This document shows, one piece after another, positions 15,914 to 24,146 of a stretch of 64,000 nt of DNA. The stretch comes from Opitutaceae bacterium. GTDB lineage: Bacteria; Verrucomicrobiota; Verrucomicrobiia; Opitutales; Opitutaceae. Where the stretch lies: assembly GCA_016794785.1 (NCBI GenBank), contig JAEUHC010000008.1, forward strand, positions 86,722 to 150,721, written 5' to 3'. Position 1 is the first letter of the stretch, and each line of letters opens with the position of its first letter. Both the position numbers and the translations under genes were made by a program. The notes under the pieces are model-generated. The model worked only from the letters and a program-made list of their open reading frames with translations, was not told the DNA's origin and did not search any database.

Positions 15914-17006
15914 GCAGGACCGCCATCGCCATATCGATCGGGCTGCCGCCTCCTCCGCCGCCGCCCCCACTGGGCTGGCCGGCGCCGCCGCCTCCGCCAC
16001 TGCTGCTGCTAGAGCCGCCGGAGCTGCCCCCGGATTGGCCACTTTGCTGCCCGCTTTGCTGGCCGCTGCCAGACTGCCCGGACCCTTGCTGTCCGCCTTG
16101 CTGACCTCCCTGGCCCCTCTGGCCGCCTTGCCCGCTTTGGCCGCCCCCGACTGAAGCTATTTTTTGGAGACCGCCTTTGCCAGCACCGACGATGCCGTTG
16201 GGATCGCCTTCATCACCGCCGTCGCCGGATTCGCCGCCTTGGCCGGATTTGCCACTCTTGCCGCCTTTGCCGCCGCGGCCGGCGGCCTTGTCGGCGATTG
16301 AGCCGCTTTCACCACCCGCACCGAGGCCTTGCCCGGAACCATCGCCCTTGCCGTCTTGACCTGATTTCCCCGCTCCATCGGCACCGAGTCCGGTGCCCGC
16401 GCGGATTTTGTCGTCCATCGTGCCGAAACCGTAGTCGTCCTTGCCGTTCGGCACGCCATCACCGTCGACGTCATCATCCCGGTCGTTCGGGATGCCGTCA
16501 CCGTCCATGTCGTTGTCCTTCGCGTTGGGAATGCCATCGCCATCAAGATCGCCGTCGGGACCGCTGCGGCCGTCGGCCGAGATGCGGCCCAATTCGGGAG
16601 CGCTCCCACCGCCGCCTTCGCCACCCTCGCCACGCCGGCCCATCACCCCGGAAAACGTGAAGCGCACAAAGTCCACCTGGCTCGTGCTGAGCGTGGCCCG
16701 GTGGCGGATCGCGGCGTCCCGCACGGTTTCCATTTCCCATTTGCGGCGGCGCGCTTCCTCGCGATCCGCAATGGGCCCGAAAAGACAGATGAGATTCTCG
16801 TGGCGATAGCGGACATACCAGCCCTCGTCGCTCGGGCCGAGGCCGGTGGCGTTGATGCCGGCATATTTGCCGCGGAATTCCTCCGCCGGCAGCTGCATCA
16901 AATCAGGAATCGCTTCGACCGGATAAATGATGGTGGTGGCGCGGGCGAATGACACGAGGCCCGCGGCCAGCGCGAGCCCGAGACGGAAAGTGGAGAGGGT
17001 TTTCAC
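15894..17006 (-). CDS. Exported protein with thrombospondin type 3 repeats and Gly/Ser/Gln tail
   Basis: A 370-residue protein, start taken as GTG at 17006 because it begins a signal peptide (VKTLSTFRLGLALAAGLVSF). A folded N-terminal part of about 130 residues is followed by three calcium-binding type 3 repeats (DGDLDGDGIPNAKDND, DGDGIPNDRDDD, DGDGVPNGKDD). The last 170 residues are low complexity: Gly, Ser, Gln and Lys, with runs such as GGQQGGQQG and SSSSSGGGGG, ending in a hydrophobic helix IDMAMAVLRAIL. The composition suggests an extracellular or surface matrix protein. No family is recognised outside the repeats. Confidence 0.75.
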   Translation of the reverse strand: MKTLSTFRLGLALAAGLVSFARATTIIYPVEAIPDLMQLPAEEFRGKYAGINATGLGPSDEGWYVRYRHENLICLFGPIADREEARRRKWEMETVRDAAIRHRATLSTSQVDFVRFTFSGVMGRRGEGGEGGGGSAPELGRISADGRSGPDGDLDGDGIPNAKDNDMDGDGIPNDRDDDVDGDGVPNGKDDYGFGTMDDKIRAGTGLGADGAGKSGQDGKGDGSGQGLGAGGESGSIADKAAGRGGKGGKSGKSGQGGESGDGGDEGDPNGIVGAGKGGLQKIASVGGGQSGQGGQRGQGGQQGGQQGSGQSGSGQQSGQQSGQSGGSSGGSSSSSGGGGGAGQPSGGGGGGGGSPIDMAMAVLRAILGL

Positions 17007-17031
17007 GCAGAGGGGGATGCAGTGCGGTTTG

Positions 17032-17883
17032 CTACAGACCGGCCGGGATGGCGCGGCCTTTTTCAACGCGATTGCCTGATTGCACGCCGGTCGGCTGGCG
17101 CCCCCCGGTGCCCGTGCCCTTTTCGTGATGCTGCGTGTTGCCGGCGTTCTGCTGCGTGGCTGAGGTCGATCCGGCCATGCCAGGCGTGGGTTCGATGCGC
17201 ATCGCGGAATCGCCGATGGAAACAGCGGAGGGCTTGCCGTCGGGAGCACCAGCGGGGTTGTTGCCCGCGGCACTCTCACCTTGGAGCCCGCCCACCTGCA
17301 CCCCGCCCGGCTGGCCCCCACCCTGCGCGCCGCCACCCTGCTGGCCGCCTTGCTGGCCCGGAGGCGGTCCGCCCTGCTGGCCAGCCCCCGCACCGCCCAA
17401 AGGATTGGGAATCTGCGGCAGGCCCCCGCCTTGCTGCGCAGGATCAATGCCGAGACCACCGGGCGTGGGCAGACCGGGCAAACCCCCTTGGCCGCCGGGC
17501 ACGCCCAGGGGATTAGGCACGCCGGGGAGACCGGGCACGGAAATTTGCGGCGATTTCTGCCCTTGATTCGGCTGTGCGCCGCCACCGCTGCCTGGGCCGT
17601 TGCCCCCGACTTTGCTCGGGTTGGCATTCTCGTCCCCCGGCAATTCAAAGTCCCCAATCATGCCGTGCTCGGACTTTTTCGCGACGGGATGAGTCGAGCC
17701 ATCCAACAACGCCGGATCAGGCACCGGACCGCGGGCGGCGCCGCGGGCCGAGCCTGATTTGGCCGCAGCAGAAGAACCCGACCGCGAGGCGGACGACGGC
17801 GCATCGGCCGCGCCCGCCACGCTGGCGAAGATGAAGCCAGCGAGCGCAGACGCGGCGGCAAAACGGCATGAGATGGTTCGCAT
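17032..17883 (-). CDS. Secreted Gly/Pro/Gln-rich low-complexity protein
   Basis: A 283-residue protein with a signal peptide (about 1-27, ending VAGAA). After a Ser/Ala/Lys-rich stretch there is a short plausible folded or binding segment (KKSEHGMIGDFELPGDENANPS), then collagen-like but irregular Gly/Pro/Gln sequence (LPGLPTPGGLGI, QQGGPPPGQQGGQQGG). A small conserved-looking block (PSAVSIGDSAMRIEPTPGM) precedes the charged end. There are no cysteines outside the signal region. It lies 8 bases after the TPR gene and 25 bases before the calcium-repeat gene. Function unknown; structural or scaffold role is inferred from composition. Confidence 0.7.
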   Translation of the reverse strand: MRTISCRFAAASALAGFIFASVAGAADAPSSASRSGSSAAAKSGSARGAARGPVPDPALLDGSTHPVAKKSEHGMIGDFELPGDENANPSKVGGNGPGSGGGAQPNQGQKSPQISVPGLPGVPNPLGVPGGQGGLPGLPTPGGLGIDPAQQGGGLPQIPNPLGGAGAGQQGGPPPGQQGGQQGGGAQGGGQPGGVQVGGLQGESAAGNNPAGAPDGKPSAVSIGDSAMRIEPTPGMAGSTSATQQNAGNTQHHEKGTGTGGRQPTGVQSGNRVEKGRAIPAGL

Positions 17884-17891
17884 GGTGAAAA

Positions 17892-19601
17892 TCAACCGCG
17901 GCTGTTGGAGAGCGTGCACGCGATCGTGACCGTGGGCGGCGGCGTGCCACTGCGGACCTGAAGGAGCATCTCGACATCGCGATAACCCTTGCGGCGACCG
18001 ACGACTTGGTAGTCGCCGGGCAGCATCTTGATGACATTGGTCTCGAACTTCGAGGGCTGCCGGAAATTGGCGATGGAGACCCAAGTATTCCCGTCGGATC
18101 GGAAAGTGACCTCGACGGGCTTGTTCTGCGCCATGAGCAGGGCATGGAGCTGCTGCACGCGATCGCTGTTCACGAGGTAGGACGGTTTGACCGCCATGGC
18201 TTCGTTGAAACGTTTGATGGCGGACTGGAACTCGGCCTTGTTGGCAAACTGCTCGGCAGCCTCGATGTATTTTTCGTATTGCAGAAGGGCGCGGATGACG
18301 GTGCCGGCGCGGGTATAGCCTTCCTTGGCGTCGGTGTTCTCCGGCTCGAGTTCGAGGGTTTCGTTGTAGGCGTCGCGCGCTTCACGCCACTGGAAGGCCT
18401 TTTCATGGGCAAAGCCACGGGCGAGGGTCTTCTGCACGGATTCCTTGTGCGCGCTCTCACGGGCGGACTTGAGCAGCGCCTGCACGTCCGACTTCTGCGG
18501 ATAGACTTTTAGCGCGGCCTGATACTCGGCGATGGCCTTCGCCCAATCCTTCTCCTTCACGGCGGCGTCGGCGGCATTCTTGGCGGCGGCAAACTTCGTT
18601 TCCTTCTCCAGCCGGCTCGCGCGCGATTGCCCTTCCTGCGCGGCGGCCGACTGGCCGTCGAGGGCAAAGGCTTTCTTGTAGGATTCGGCCGCGTCGGCAA
18701 AACGCGCCTCACGCTCAAGCTTTTCGCCCTGCTGGAGCAACGCATAGACTCGATCGATATTCTCTGCGCGCTTGAGGCCGGCGACCGCAATCTCGTTGCC
18801 GTGAGCCTTCTCCAATACCGCCTGAAAGGCCTGCTGCGCCTCAAGTTTGGCTCCCCGGGTCAAAGCCCGTTGGCCGGCGACGAGGCGTTCGCGCACGAAG
18901 TCGGCGAGGGCATCCTCGGCGCGCTTGAGCTGCACAAAGCCGGAGTCGAAAACTTCCTTCGCGCCGGTGAAGTTGCCGTCATTGAGCAGGCGGTTGCCCG
19001 CGGCGGCCGCGGAGAAAGCCTCATCCAGCGCCTCGGCCGCGAGCGGACGGGCGACTTCGAGCTCTTTTACACGCAGCAGTATCTTGTTGTAGGCCTGCTG
19101 GGCCTCGCCCCGGATTTTGACGTTGGCGCTGAAGGCCTCGATATCGTTCCGCAAGGTCTCGAAGACCTTGAGCGCCCGGCCCCACTGGCGCTCGGAAAGC
19201 AGGTGCGAGCCGGTGTTGTATTCAGTCTCCATGCGCACCAAGTCCTGGACCTGCCGCGGATGGTCGGCGGGCATGCGGCGCAATTCGCCGAGGGACTTGG
19301 TCGCGAGATCACGCAGCTGCTCGGCCTTGGTTTGGGCACGAAATGATGCGTTGGCATCGGCCACGGTCTCGTCCTCCGCCGTCGCCACGGCGCGCGAAGA
19401 AAATACTTCCGGGCCGAACACGAGCTTCACGCCGCGGATAACGAGACCTGCGCACACGAGCAACCCGACGAAACCGCCGAGACTCCAAGCCGCGATGCGG
19501 GGCACAGTCCATTTTGATCGGGCCTGCTCGCGCCCGGCGTCGGGGTTCCAATGAATGATACGGCGTTTCTTCGCGGAGTTGTGATCGGGTTCCTCGGCCA
19601 T
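17892..19601 (-). CDS. Single-pass membrane TPR protein with PEGA-like C-terminal domain
   Basis: A 569-residue protein. A basic cytoplasmic segment (about 1-34) precedes one membrane helix (IAAWSLGGFVGLLVCAGLVI, about 36-56). The outer part is nearly all TPR-like helices, with clear units such as ADAAESYKKAFALDG, AKAIAEYQAALKVYP and REARDAYNETLELEPENTDAKEGY. The last 80 residues are a beta domain resembling PEGA (WVSIANFRQPSKFETNVIKMLPGDYQVVG), a fold that often binds cell-surface partners. It is the first gene of the minus-strand cluster and is probably its membrane anchor or assembly platform. Function not recognised. Confidence 0.8.
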   Translation of the reverse strand: MAEEPDHNSAKKRRIIHWNPDAGREQARSKWTVPRIAAWSLGGFVGLLVCAGLVIRGVKLVFGPEVFSSRAVATAEDETVADANASFRAQTKAEQLRDLATKSLGELRRMPADHPRQVQDLVRMETEYNTGSHLLSERQWGRALKVFETLRNDIEAFSANVKIRGEAQQAYNKILLRVKELEVARPLAAEALDEAFSAAAAGNRLLNDGNFTGAKEVFDSGFVQLKRAEDALADFVRERLVAGQRALTRGAKLEAQQAFQAVLEKAHGNEIAVAGLKRAENIDRVYALLQQGEKLEREARFADAAESYKKAFALDGQSAAAQEGQSRASRLEKETKFAAAKNAADAAVKEKDWAKAIAEYQAALKVYPQKSDVQALLKSARESAHKESVQKTLARGFAHEKAFQWREARDAYNETLELEPENTDAKEGYTRAGTVIRALLQYEKYIEAAEQFANKAEFQSAIKRFNEAMAVKPSYLVNSDRVQQLHALLMAQNKPVEVTFRSDGNTWVSIANFRQPSKFETNVIKMLPGDYQVVGRRKGYRDVEMLLQVRSGTPPPTVTIACTLSNSRG

Positions 19602-19813
19602 GGCGGATGGGGGTGGCGGGTTGGAAGACTGAAACGTGAGTGCTAGGACGGCTGAGCCGGCACTTGGTTAGACGAACACTGGTTTCTGTTGTTCAGATTG
19701 GGGTCGGAATCTGAAGCGAGGTGAACATGCGGGCATGGCCCCAAAATGCAAAGGGCATTCCAAATTCAACGGAGCTTTTTTGTAACGGTTCGGTCGGCTC
19801 GAAGGCCGGGCGC

Positions 19814-19843
19814 TTGCCAATTTTCACCTTCCGCTCATATATC
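19814..19843 (+). promoter_or_regulatory. Possible sigma-70-type promoter for the M48 peptidase gene
   Basis: TTGCCA (19814-19819) and TATATC (19838-19843) are spaced by 18 bases and lie about 30 bases upstream of the ATG at 19873. This is a consensus-like match by eye only. Confidence 0.35.
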
Positions 19844-19872
19844 CCGGTCTGAGCCCCGCACTCCCCCCCGCC

Positions 19873-20688
19873 ATGAACATTCCGGCCCGCCTGCTCTTGT
19901 CCGCCCTCGCCGCCCTGGCCCTCTCCTCATGCTATCAGGTGCCGGTGACAGGCCGGAGCGCGATCAGCCTCGTTGACGACAAGGAGCTCACCAAGATGAG
20001 CATCACGATGTTCGACGATGAGAAACGCCGCACCAAGGTCTCGCGCGATCCGGCCCGCATCGCCCAGCTCCAGCGCGTAGGCGAACGCATCTCAAAGGTC
20101 GTCTTCTGGGATATGCCTGATGCCGACTGGGAGTTCGTCGTGTTCGACCGGCCGGAGGTCAATGCGTTCGCCATGGCCGGCGGCAAAGTCGGCGTCTACA
20201 CCGGCCTCTACAAAGTCGCCAAGACAGACGACGAGGTAGCCGCCGTCATCGCCCACGAAATCGCCCACGTGACCGCCAAACATGTGCATGAGCGACTCTC
20301 CCGCGAACTCGCCGTGCGCACCGTGGGGGCCGTCGGCATGATCGGCGGCGCAGTCGCTGGCGCGCCGGGCCTCACGATTGACATGCTGGGCGCGGCCTAC
20401 GGGCTCACGACCGAACTCGGCGGCTTCGCCTACGACCGCCGCGCCGAGAAGGAGGCCGATTACATTGGCCTCATGTATATGGCCCGCGCCGGCTACGACC
20501 CGCAAGCCGCCATCCGCGTCATGGAAGCGCTCGACGCCACATCCGCCAACGAACCGATGCCGCCGGCCTTTCTCTCCACCCATCCCACCGGTCCCGAACG
20601 CATCATCCAGCTCATGGATGCCATGCCCAAGGCTCTTGAGGAAATGGAAAAGAGCTCCTACCGCACCGGCCCAAAAATCGTGAAGTAA
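19873..20688 (+). CDS. M48-family metallopeptidase lipoprotein (LoiP/BepA-like)
   Basis: A 271-residue zinc protease. The N-terminus is a lipoprotein signal with lipobox LSSC, Cys20. The zinc site is HEIAH at 128-132, with the third ligand Glu194 in RRAEKEADYIG. The C-terminal LSTHPTGPERI motif is typical of the LoiP/YcaL/BepA group, which degrade or fold outer-membrane proteins. It probably acts at the periplasmic face of a membrane. It is monocistronic, with a promoter-like sequence upstream and a strong hairpin after the stop. Confidence 0.92.
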   Translation: MNIPARLLLSALAALALSSCYQVPVTGRSAISLVDDKELTKMSITMFDDEKRRTKVSRDPARIAQLQRVGERISKVVFWDMPDADWEFVVFDRPEVNAFAMAGGKVGVYTGLYKVAKTDDEVAAVIAHEIAHVTAKHVHERLSRELAVRTVGAVGMIGGAVAGAPGLTIDMLGAAYGLTTELGGFAYDRRAEKEADYIGLMYMARAGYDPQAAIRVMEALDATSANEPMPPAFLSTHPTGPERIIQLMDAMPKALEEMEKSSYRTGPKIVK

Positions 20689-20700
20689 CGAGGCGCAAAA

Positions 20701-20727
20701 AAGGCGGACCATTAAGTCCGCCTTTAT
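20701..20727 (+). terminator. Rho-independent-type terminator
   Basis: AAGGCGGAC (20701-20709) and GTCCGCCTT (20716-20724) form a perfect 9-pair stem with a CATTAA loop 12 bases after the M48 gene stop, preceded by an A run on the 5' side and followed by a short T-rich stretch. It may also serve the convergent gene ending at 20767. Confidence 0.75.
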
Positions 20728-20766
20728 CATGCCTCACTTGTCCCCGTCGGGCGCGGCCAACACCGG

Positions 20767-21456
20767 TCAATCCTCCCGACGGCCGGAGAGTAGCAGCAGG
20801 ATGTGGAGCAAGCTGCCGAGGGCCGCCACAAAGCCCGCCACATAGGTGAGGGCGGCGGCGTCGAGCGTCTGGTGCACGCCAGGCATCTCGTCTCTATCCA
20901 CAATTCCGAGATTCACCAACTCGGCCTTGGCGCGACGGCTCGCGTCAAACTCCACCGGCAGGGTCACGAGCTGGAATAGGCAGATCAACCCGAGCGCGAT
21001 GGCGCCGATCGTGAGCAGCATCCCTCCAAACGCCGATCCGATCAGCACGATGCCGAGGATCAGGACGAGGTTCGACACCCCCGCGGCAATCTGGGTCGCC
21101 GGCGCGAGCGTCTGACGAATCGTCATCATGGAATAACCGACCTTGTGTTGGATCGCATGGCCCGCCTCGTGGGCAGCAACACCCAGCGCGGCCAGACTCG
21201 TGCCGTGATAGTTATGCTCTGACAGCGCGAGCCGCTTGTTCATCGGATCGTAGTGGTCGGTCAATTCGCCCGGGACTTCGACGATTTCGACGTCCGCAAT
21301 GCCGGCCGAATCCATCACAGCTTGAGCTGCCTCCCGGCCAGTGATGCCGCCGCGGGAGCGAATCTCGACGTTCTTGGCGTAGGCGCTCCGGATGCGAAAC
21401 TGGGCATACAAACCGAAAAGCATCGGAACGATGATAAGGATGATCCAGATAAGCAT
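20767..21456 (-). CDS. Membrane zinc metallopeptidase (YugP / Zn_peptidase_2 family)
   Basis: A 229-residue protein with an N-terminal membrane helix (MLIWIILIIVPMLFGLYAQF), a cytoplasmic or periplasmic metalloprotease segment with HEAGH at 96-100, two hydrophobic helices at about 120-165, and a C-terminal helix. The motifs GITGREAAQAVM, DHYDPMNKRLALSE and HEAGHAIQH match the YugP family (neutral zinc metallopeptidases of unknown substrate). It is convergent with the M48 gene and separated from the oxidoreductase gene upstream by a long palindrome. Confidence 0.9.
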   Translation of the reverse strand: MLIWIILIIVPMLFGLYAQFRIRSAYAKNVEIRSRGGITGREAAQAVMDSAGIADVEIVEVPGELTDHYDPMNKRLALSEHNYHGTSLAALGVAAHEAGHAIQHKVGYSMMTIRQTLAPATQIAAGVSNLVLILGIVLIGSAFGGMLLTIGAIALGLICLFQLVTLPVEFDASRRAKAELVNLGIVDRDEMPGVHQTLDAAALTYVAGFVAALGSLLHILLLLSGRRED

Positions 21457-21540
21457 GGTAGTGGTGGTTTAAAAGGTGAACGAAAAGGGCGCGGCGTTGT
21501 GCCGCACACACCCTGCACCTTAATCAATTCCGGAAATTAT

Positions 21541-21599
21541 CCAGCGTATTCGACCGGATTGGAAAGCGCGCCTCGCGCTTCCAATCGCCCGACCGCTGG
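21541..21599. repeat. Long palindromic intergenic element
   Basis: Outer arms CCAGCG (21541-21546) and CGCTGG (21594-21599) enclose ATTGGAA-A-GCGCG (21558-21570) pairing with CGCGC-TTCCAAT (21574-21585). It follows the stop of the Gfo/Idh/MocA gene on the minus strand and may act as its 3' stabiliser or terminator. Confidence 0.6.
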
Positions 21600-21616
21600 T
21601 TTCAGCCGCCTTGACC

Positions 21617-22765
21617 TCAAGCCAGGGCAGGCACATCGACCCAACGGCGCTCGGCCCAAGACTTCAGGCCCAGTTCCGCGAGTTGCACACCCTTGGCTCC
21701 CTGAAAGAGATTCCACGGGAACGGATCCCCCTTCACCACATGGCGGAGGAAGAGCTCCCATTGGATCTTGAACGCATTGTCGTAAACGCCCTGGTCCGGC
21801 ACCCGCGTCCAGCCGTCGAAGTATTTGATCGGGCTGTCGATGTCGGGATTCCAGATGCAACGCGGCGTAGCCGAGAGATGCTGCGCCGTGCAATCGCGCA
21901 GGCCCGCGACCGCCGTGCCGTGAGTGCCGTCCACTTGGAGTGTCAGAAGATCGTCGCGGCGCACGCGCACATCCCACGAGGAGTTGAACTGGCAGACGAT
22001 GCCATTGGCCAACTCGAACGTCGCATACGCCGAGTCGTCCGCCGTGCACTTGTAGGGTTTCCCCGCCTCGTCCCAACGCGTCGGGATGTGTGTCGCGCCA
22101 AGGCACGTGAGTGACTTCACTTCACCGAACAAATTCTGGATCACATACTGCCAGTGGCAGAGCATATCGACGATGATGCCGCCGTCGTCTTCCTTGCGAT
22201 AGTTCCACGAGGGCCGCTGCAACTTCTCGTGCTCGCCCGTGAAGACCCAGTAACCAAACTCGCCGCGGACCGACAAAATCTTCCCGAAAAAGCCGGTGTC
22301 GATCAGGTATTTCAACTTCAGCAGGCCGGGGAGCCAGAGCTTGTCCTGCACGACGCCGTTCTTCAGCCCGGCGGCGGTGACCTCCTTGGCGAGCGCGAGA
22401 GCTTCCGCCGAAGTCGTCGCCGAGGGTTTCTCGCAGTAGATGTGTTTCTTCGCCGCGATGGCTTTGCGCACGCCCGTCGGCCGCTGGCCGGTCAGCGTCG
22501 CGTCGAAATAAACCTGGTTCGCCGGATCGGCGAGGGCCGCGTCGAGATTGGTCGAGTAGCGCTTGACGCCAGCGCGGGCCGCGAGGGCCGCGAGCTTGGC
22601 CTCGCTGCGCCCGATCAGAATCGGGTCGGGCATGATGACCTCGCTGTCGCCGAGCTTGATGCCACCCTGTTCGATGATGGCTTTGACGGAGCGCAGCAGA
22701 TGCTGATTGGTGCCCATGCGTCCGGTGACGCCGTTCATGATGATGCCGACTTTGTGAGTGGTCAT
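21617..22765 (-). CDS. Gfo/Idh/MocA-family NAD(P)-dependent oxidoreductase
   Basis: A 382-residue enzyme. The N-terminal Rossmann region starts KVGIIMNGVTGRMGTNQHL; the motif YCEKPSATT (about residue 110) carries the family EKP lysine. The C-terminal half is the alpha/beta dimerisation domain with DDGGIIVDMLCHWQYV, the DxxxH-type signature of the active site. Substrates in this family are mostly sugars and inositols; this one is unknown. The start at 22765 is the ATG just before the Rossmann strand. It is divergent from an AraC regulator, with a tandem operator located 59-95 bases upstream of its start, so regulation by that protein is likely. Confidence 0.9.
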   Translation of the reverse strand: MTTHKVGIIMNGVTGRMGTNQHLLRSVKAIIEQGGIKLGDSEVIMPDPILIGRSEAKLAALAARAGVKRYSTNLDAALADPANQVYFDATLTGQRPTGVRKAIAAKKHIYCEKPSATTSAEALALAKEVTAAGLKNGVVQDKLWLPGLLKLKYLIDTGFFGKILSVRGEFGYWVFTGEHEKLQRPSWNYRKEDDGGIIVDMLCHWQYVIQNLFGEVKSLTCLGATHIPTRWDEAGKPYKCTADDSAYATFELANGIVCQFNSSWDVRVRRDDLLTLQVDGTHGTAVAGLRDCTAQHLSATPRCIWNPDIDSPIKYFDGWTRVPDQGVYDNAFKIQWELFLRHVVKGDPFPWNLFQGAKGVQLAELGLKSWAERRWVDVPALA

Positions 22766-22823
22766 GGTATTCCGAGGGGTTGAGGATTGAGCCCAAATCA
22801 TACGCTGAAGCCGCGGCTTGCGT

Positions 22824-22860
22824 TAGCACACTTCCGACCTTTGCTAGCACGAATCCGACC
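22824..22860. promoter_or_regulatory. Tandem direct-repeat operator between AraC-type regulator and oxidoreductase
   Basis: TAGCACACTTCCGACC (22824-22839) and TAGCACGAATCCGACC (22845-22860) agree at 13 of 16 positions and begin exactly 21 bases apart, two helical turns. This is the usual geometry for AraC-family operators. The pair sits upstream of the divergent oxidoreductase gene and abuts the AraC start codon, suggesting activation of the former and control of the latter. Confidence 0.65.
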
Positions 22861-22861
22861 C

Positions 22862-23623
22862 ATGCTCGCCTGGAGCCCCCTCCTCATCCAGAAGATTGAA
22901 ATCCATGCGCTCGGTTTCGTGTTGAGAAAATTGCAGCTCAACCGCCACCGCGACGCCGAGGTCGCCGCGCATGGCCATGACTACGCGCAGCTGATCCTCT
23001 ACCTCACCGGCGAAGGCGTGCAGACCGTGAATGCCCGCCGCCATCGGGCCCACACGGGCGACCTCTTCGTGATCCCGGCGGGCACACCGCACGGTTTCTC
23101 CACCGTCGGACACAGCCGGCCGCTCTGTCTGGTGCTGGACTACGAACTCGAAGGCCATGGGCGTGTGCGCGCCGCGCACCGCATGCTTTCGCCCGCGACG
23201 CTGAACGAGTTGCATGCGCTTCTCGCCCGCGTCCCGCGCAAAGGCCGCCTCACGCTCACCGACTATTCCGCGATCCTCGCGGTCGTCGCGCGCCTGCTTG
23301 GCCATGCCCCTGCTAACCCGGCACCGGCGCCCACGCTCTTCGAGTCACTGCGCGAGCACGTCCGCGCCCCCGCCCCGCTCAACCGGATCGCGCGCGGCCT
23401 CGGTTACCATCCCGATCACCTCAGCCGGAAGCTGAAACGCGAATCCGGCCTCGGCCTCCGCACGCTGCGCGACCGCGTGCGCCTCGAGGCCGCCGAGGCA
23501 GCACTGCGTTCGCTGCCCACGGTGGCCGAGGCCGCGACGCAATGCGGTTTCGACGACCCGAACTATTTTGCGCGCTGGTTCCGCCGCCAGACCGGCCAGA
23601 CACCGAGCGCATGGCGCGGCTGA
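22862..23623 (+). CDS. AraC-family transcriptional regulator with cupin sensor domain
   Basis: A 253-residue regulator. The N-terminal half is a cupin-type effector domain (HGHDYAQLILYLTGEG, near residues 37-52, and GDLFVIPAGTPHGF near 70-83). The C-terminal half has two helix-turn-helix units: LNRIARGLGYHPDHLSRKLK and VAEAATQCGFDDPNYFARWF, ending with the usual TGQTPSAWR. I start it at 22862 because the upstream in-frame sequence consists of the operator repeats; an ATG at 22787 is possible and would encode them as LAHFRP/LARIRP. It probably controls the divergent sugar-type oxidoreductase. Confidence 0.88.
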   Translation: MLAWSPLLIQKIEIHALGFVLRKLQLNRHRDAEVAAHGHDYAQLILYLTGEGVQTVNARRHRAHTGDLFVIPAGTPHGFSTVGHSRPLCLVLDYELEGHGRVRAAHRMLSPATLNELHALLARVPRKGRLTLTDYSAILAVVARLLGHAPANPAPAPTLFESLREHVRAPAPLNRIARGLGYHPDHLSRKLKRESGLGLRTLRDRVRLEAAEAALRSLPTVAEAATQCGFDDPNYFARWFRRQTGQTPSAWRG

Positions 23624-23633
23624 GGCCCGCGGA

Positions 23634-24089
23634 TCACTCGCCCGGTTTTTTGGTGCACTGCGGTTGCGCGCCGGCCGGGAGCGGCGGGATGCCGCCTTCG
23701 CCCGCCTTGGGCAGCGTGCCGTTCAACTCCTGCCGCCAGTGCGCAACGTCGCCGCCCGGACAATAGACATAAATCATGTGCATGGGCTCGTCGCCCGTGT
23801 TGGTCAGCTGGTGAAACACCGTCGGCGGCATGAAGACCGCCTGCCCCGCCTTGATCGGGCTGCGCTCCGTGCCGACGCAGATTTCACCCTCGCCCTGCAC
23901 GATGAAGTAAACCTCCTCCTGCTCCTGATTGTGCCACGGCACTTGGCCGCCCTTTGGCTCGAGGATGGAGTATCCCATCGAAAACCCCTTGGCCGCGATG
24001 GGTTGGCCGAGTTGTCCGACGAGCCCGCGGCCCCAACGACGCGCGGGAAAGGTGCCACCGGGAAGCTTAGCGAGATCGGCGATAATCAT
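23634..24089 (-). CDS. Cupin-domain protein
   Basis: A 151-residue single cupin. The metal-binding motif 1 reads PWHNQEQEEVYFIVQGEGE and motif 2 is replaced in part by PPTVFHQLTNTGDEPMHMI, giving His, Glu and His ligands. The role is unknown; small cupins of this type act as isomerases, dioxygenases or sensors. An ATG four codons earlier (24101) is an alternative start. It ends 10 bases from the end of the convergent AraC gene. Confidence 0.85.
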   Translation of the reverse strand: MIIADLAKLPGGTFPARRWGRGLVGQLGQPIAAKGFSMGYSILEPKGGQVPWHNQEQEEVYFIVQGEGEICVGTERSPIKAGQAVFMPPTVFHQLTNTGDEPMHMIYVYCPGGDVAHWRQELNGTLPKAGEGGIPPLPAGAQPQCTKKPGE

Positions 24090-24146
24090 ATGACCCCGCA
24101 TTACGCGGCGTTTGCCCCGCGCGACGACAAAAAATTTTCTCCCCGC

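Noticed and set aside
15954..16140. Possible CRISPR or satellite array in the Gly/Ser/Gln region
   Set aside because: The near-repeats are in frame, irregular in length and encode the biased tail; there is no repeat-spacer structure.
17007..17657. 587-residue reading of the calcium-repeat gene starting at 17657
   Set aside because: The added part is an Arg/Pro-rich shadow of the neighbouring Gly/Pro/Gln gene; the signal peptide begins at 17006.
16177..17757. Plus-strand Pro/Arg-rich frames opposite the low-complexity genes
   Set aside because: They are the complements of Gly-rich coding sequence and have no start context or family features.
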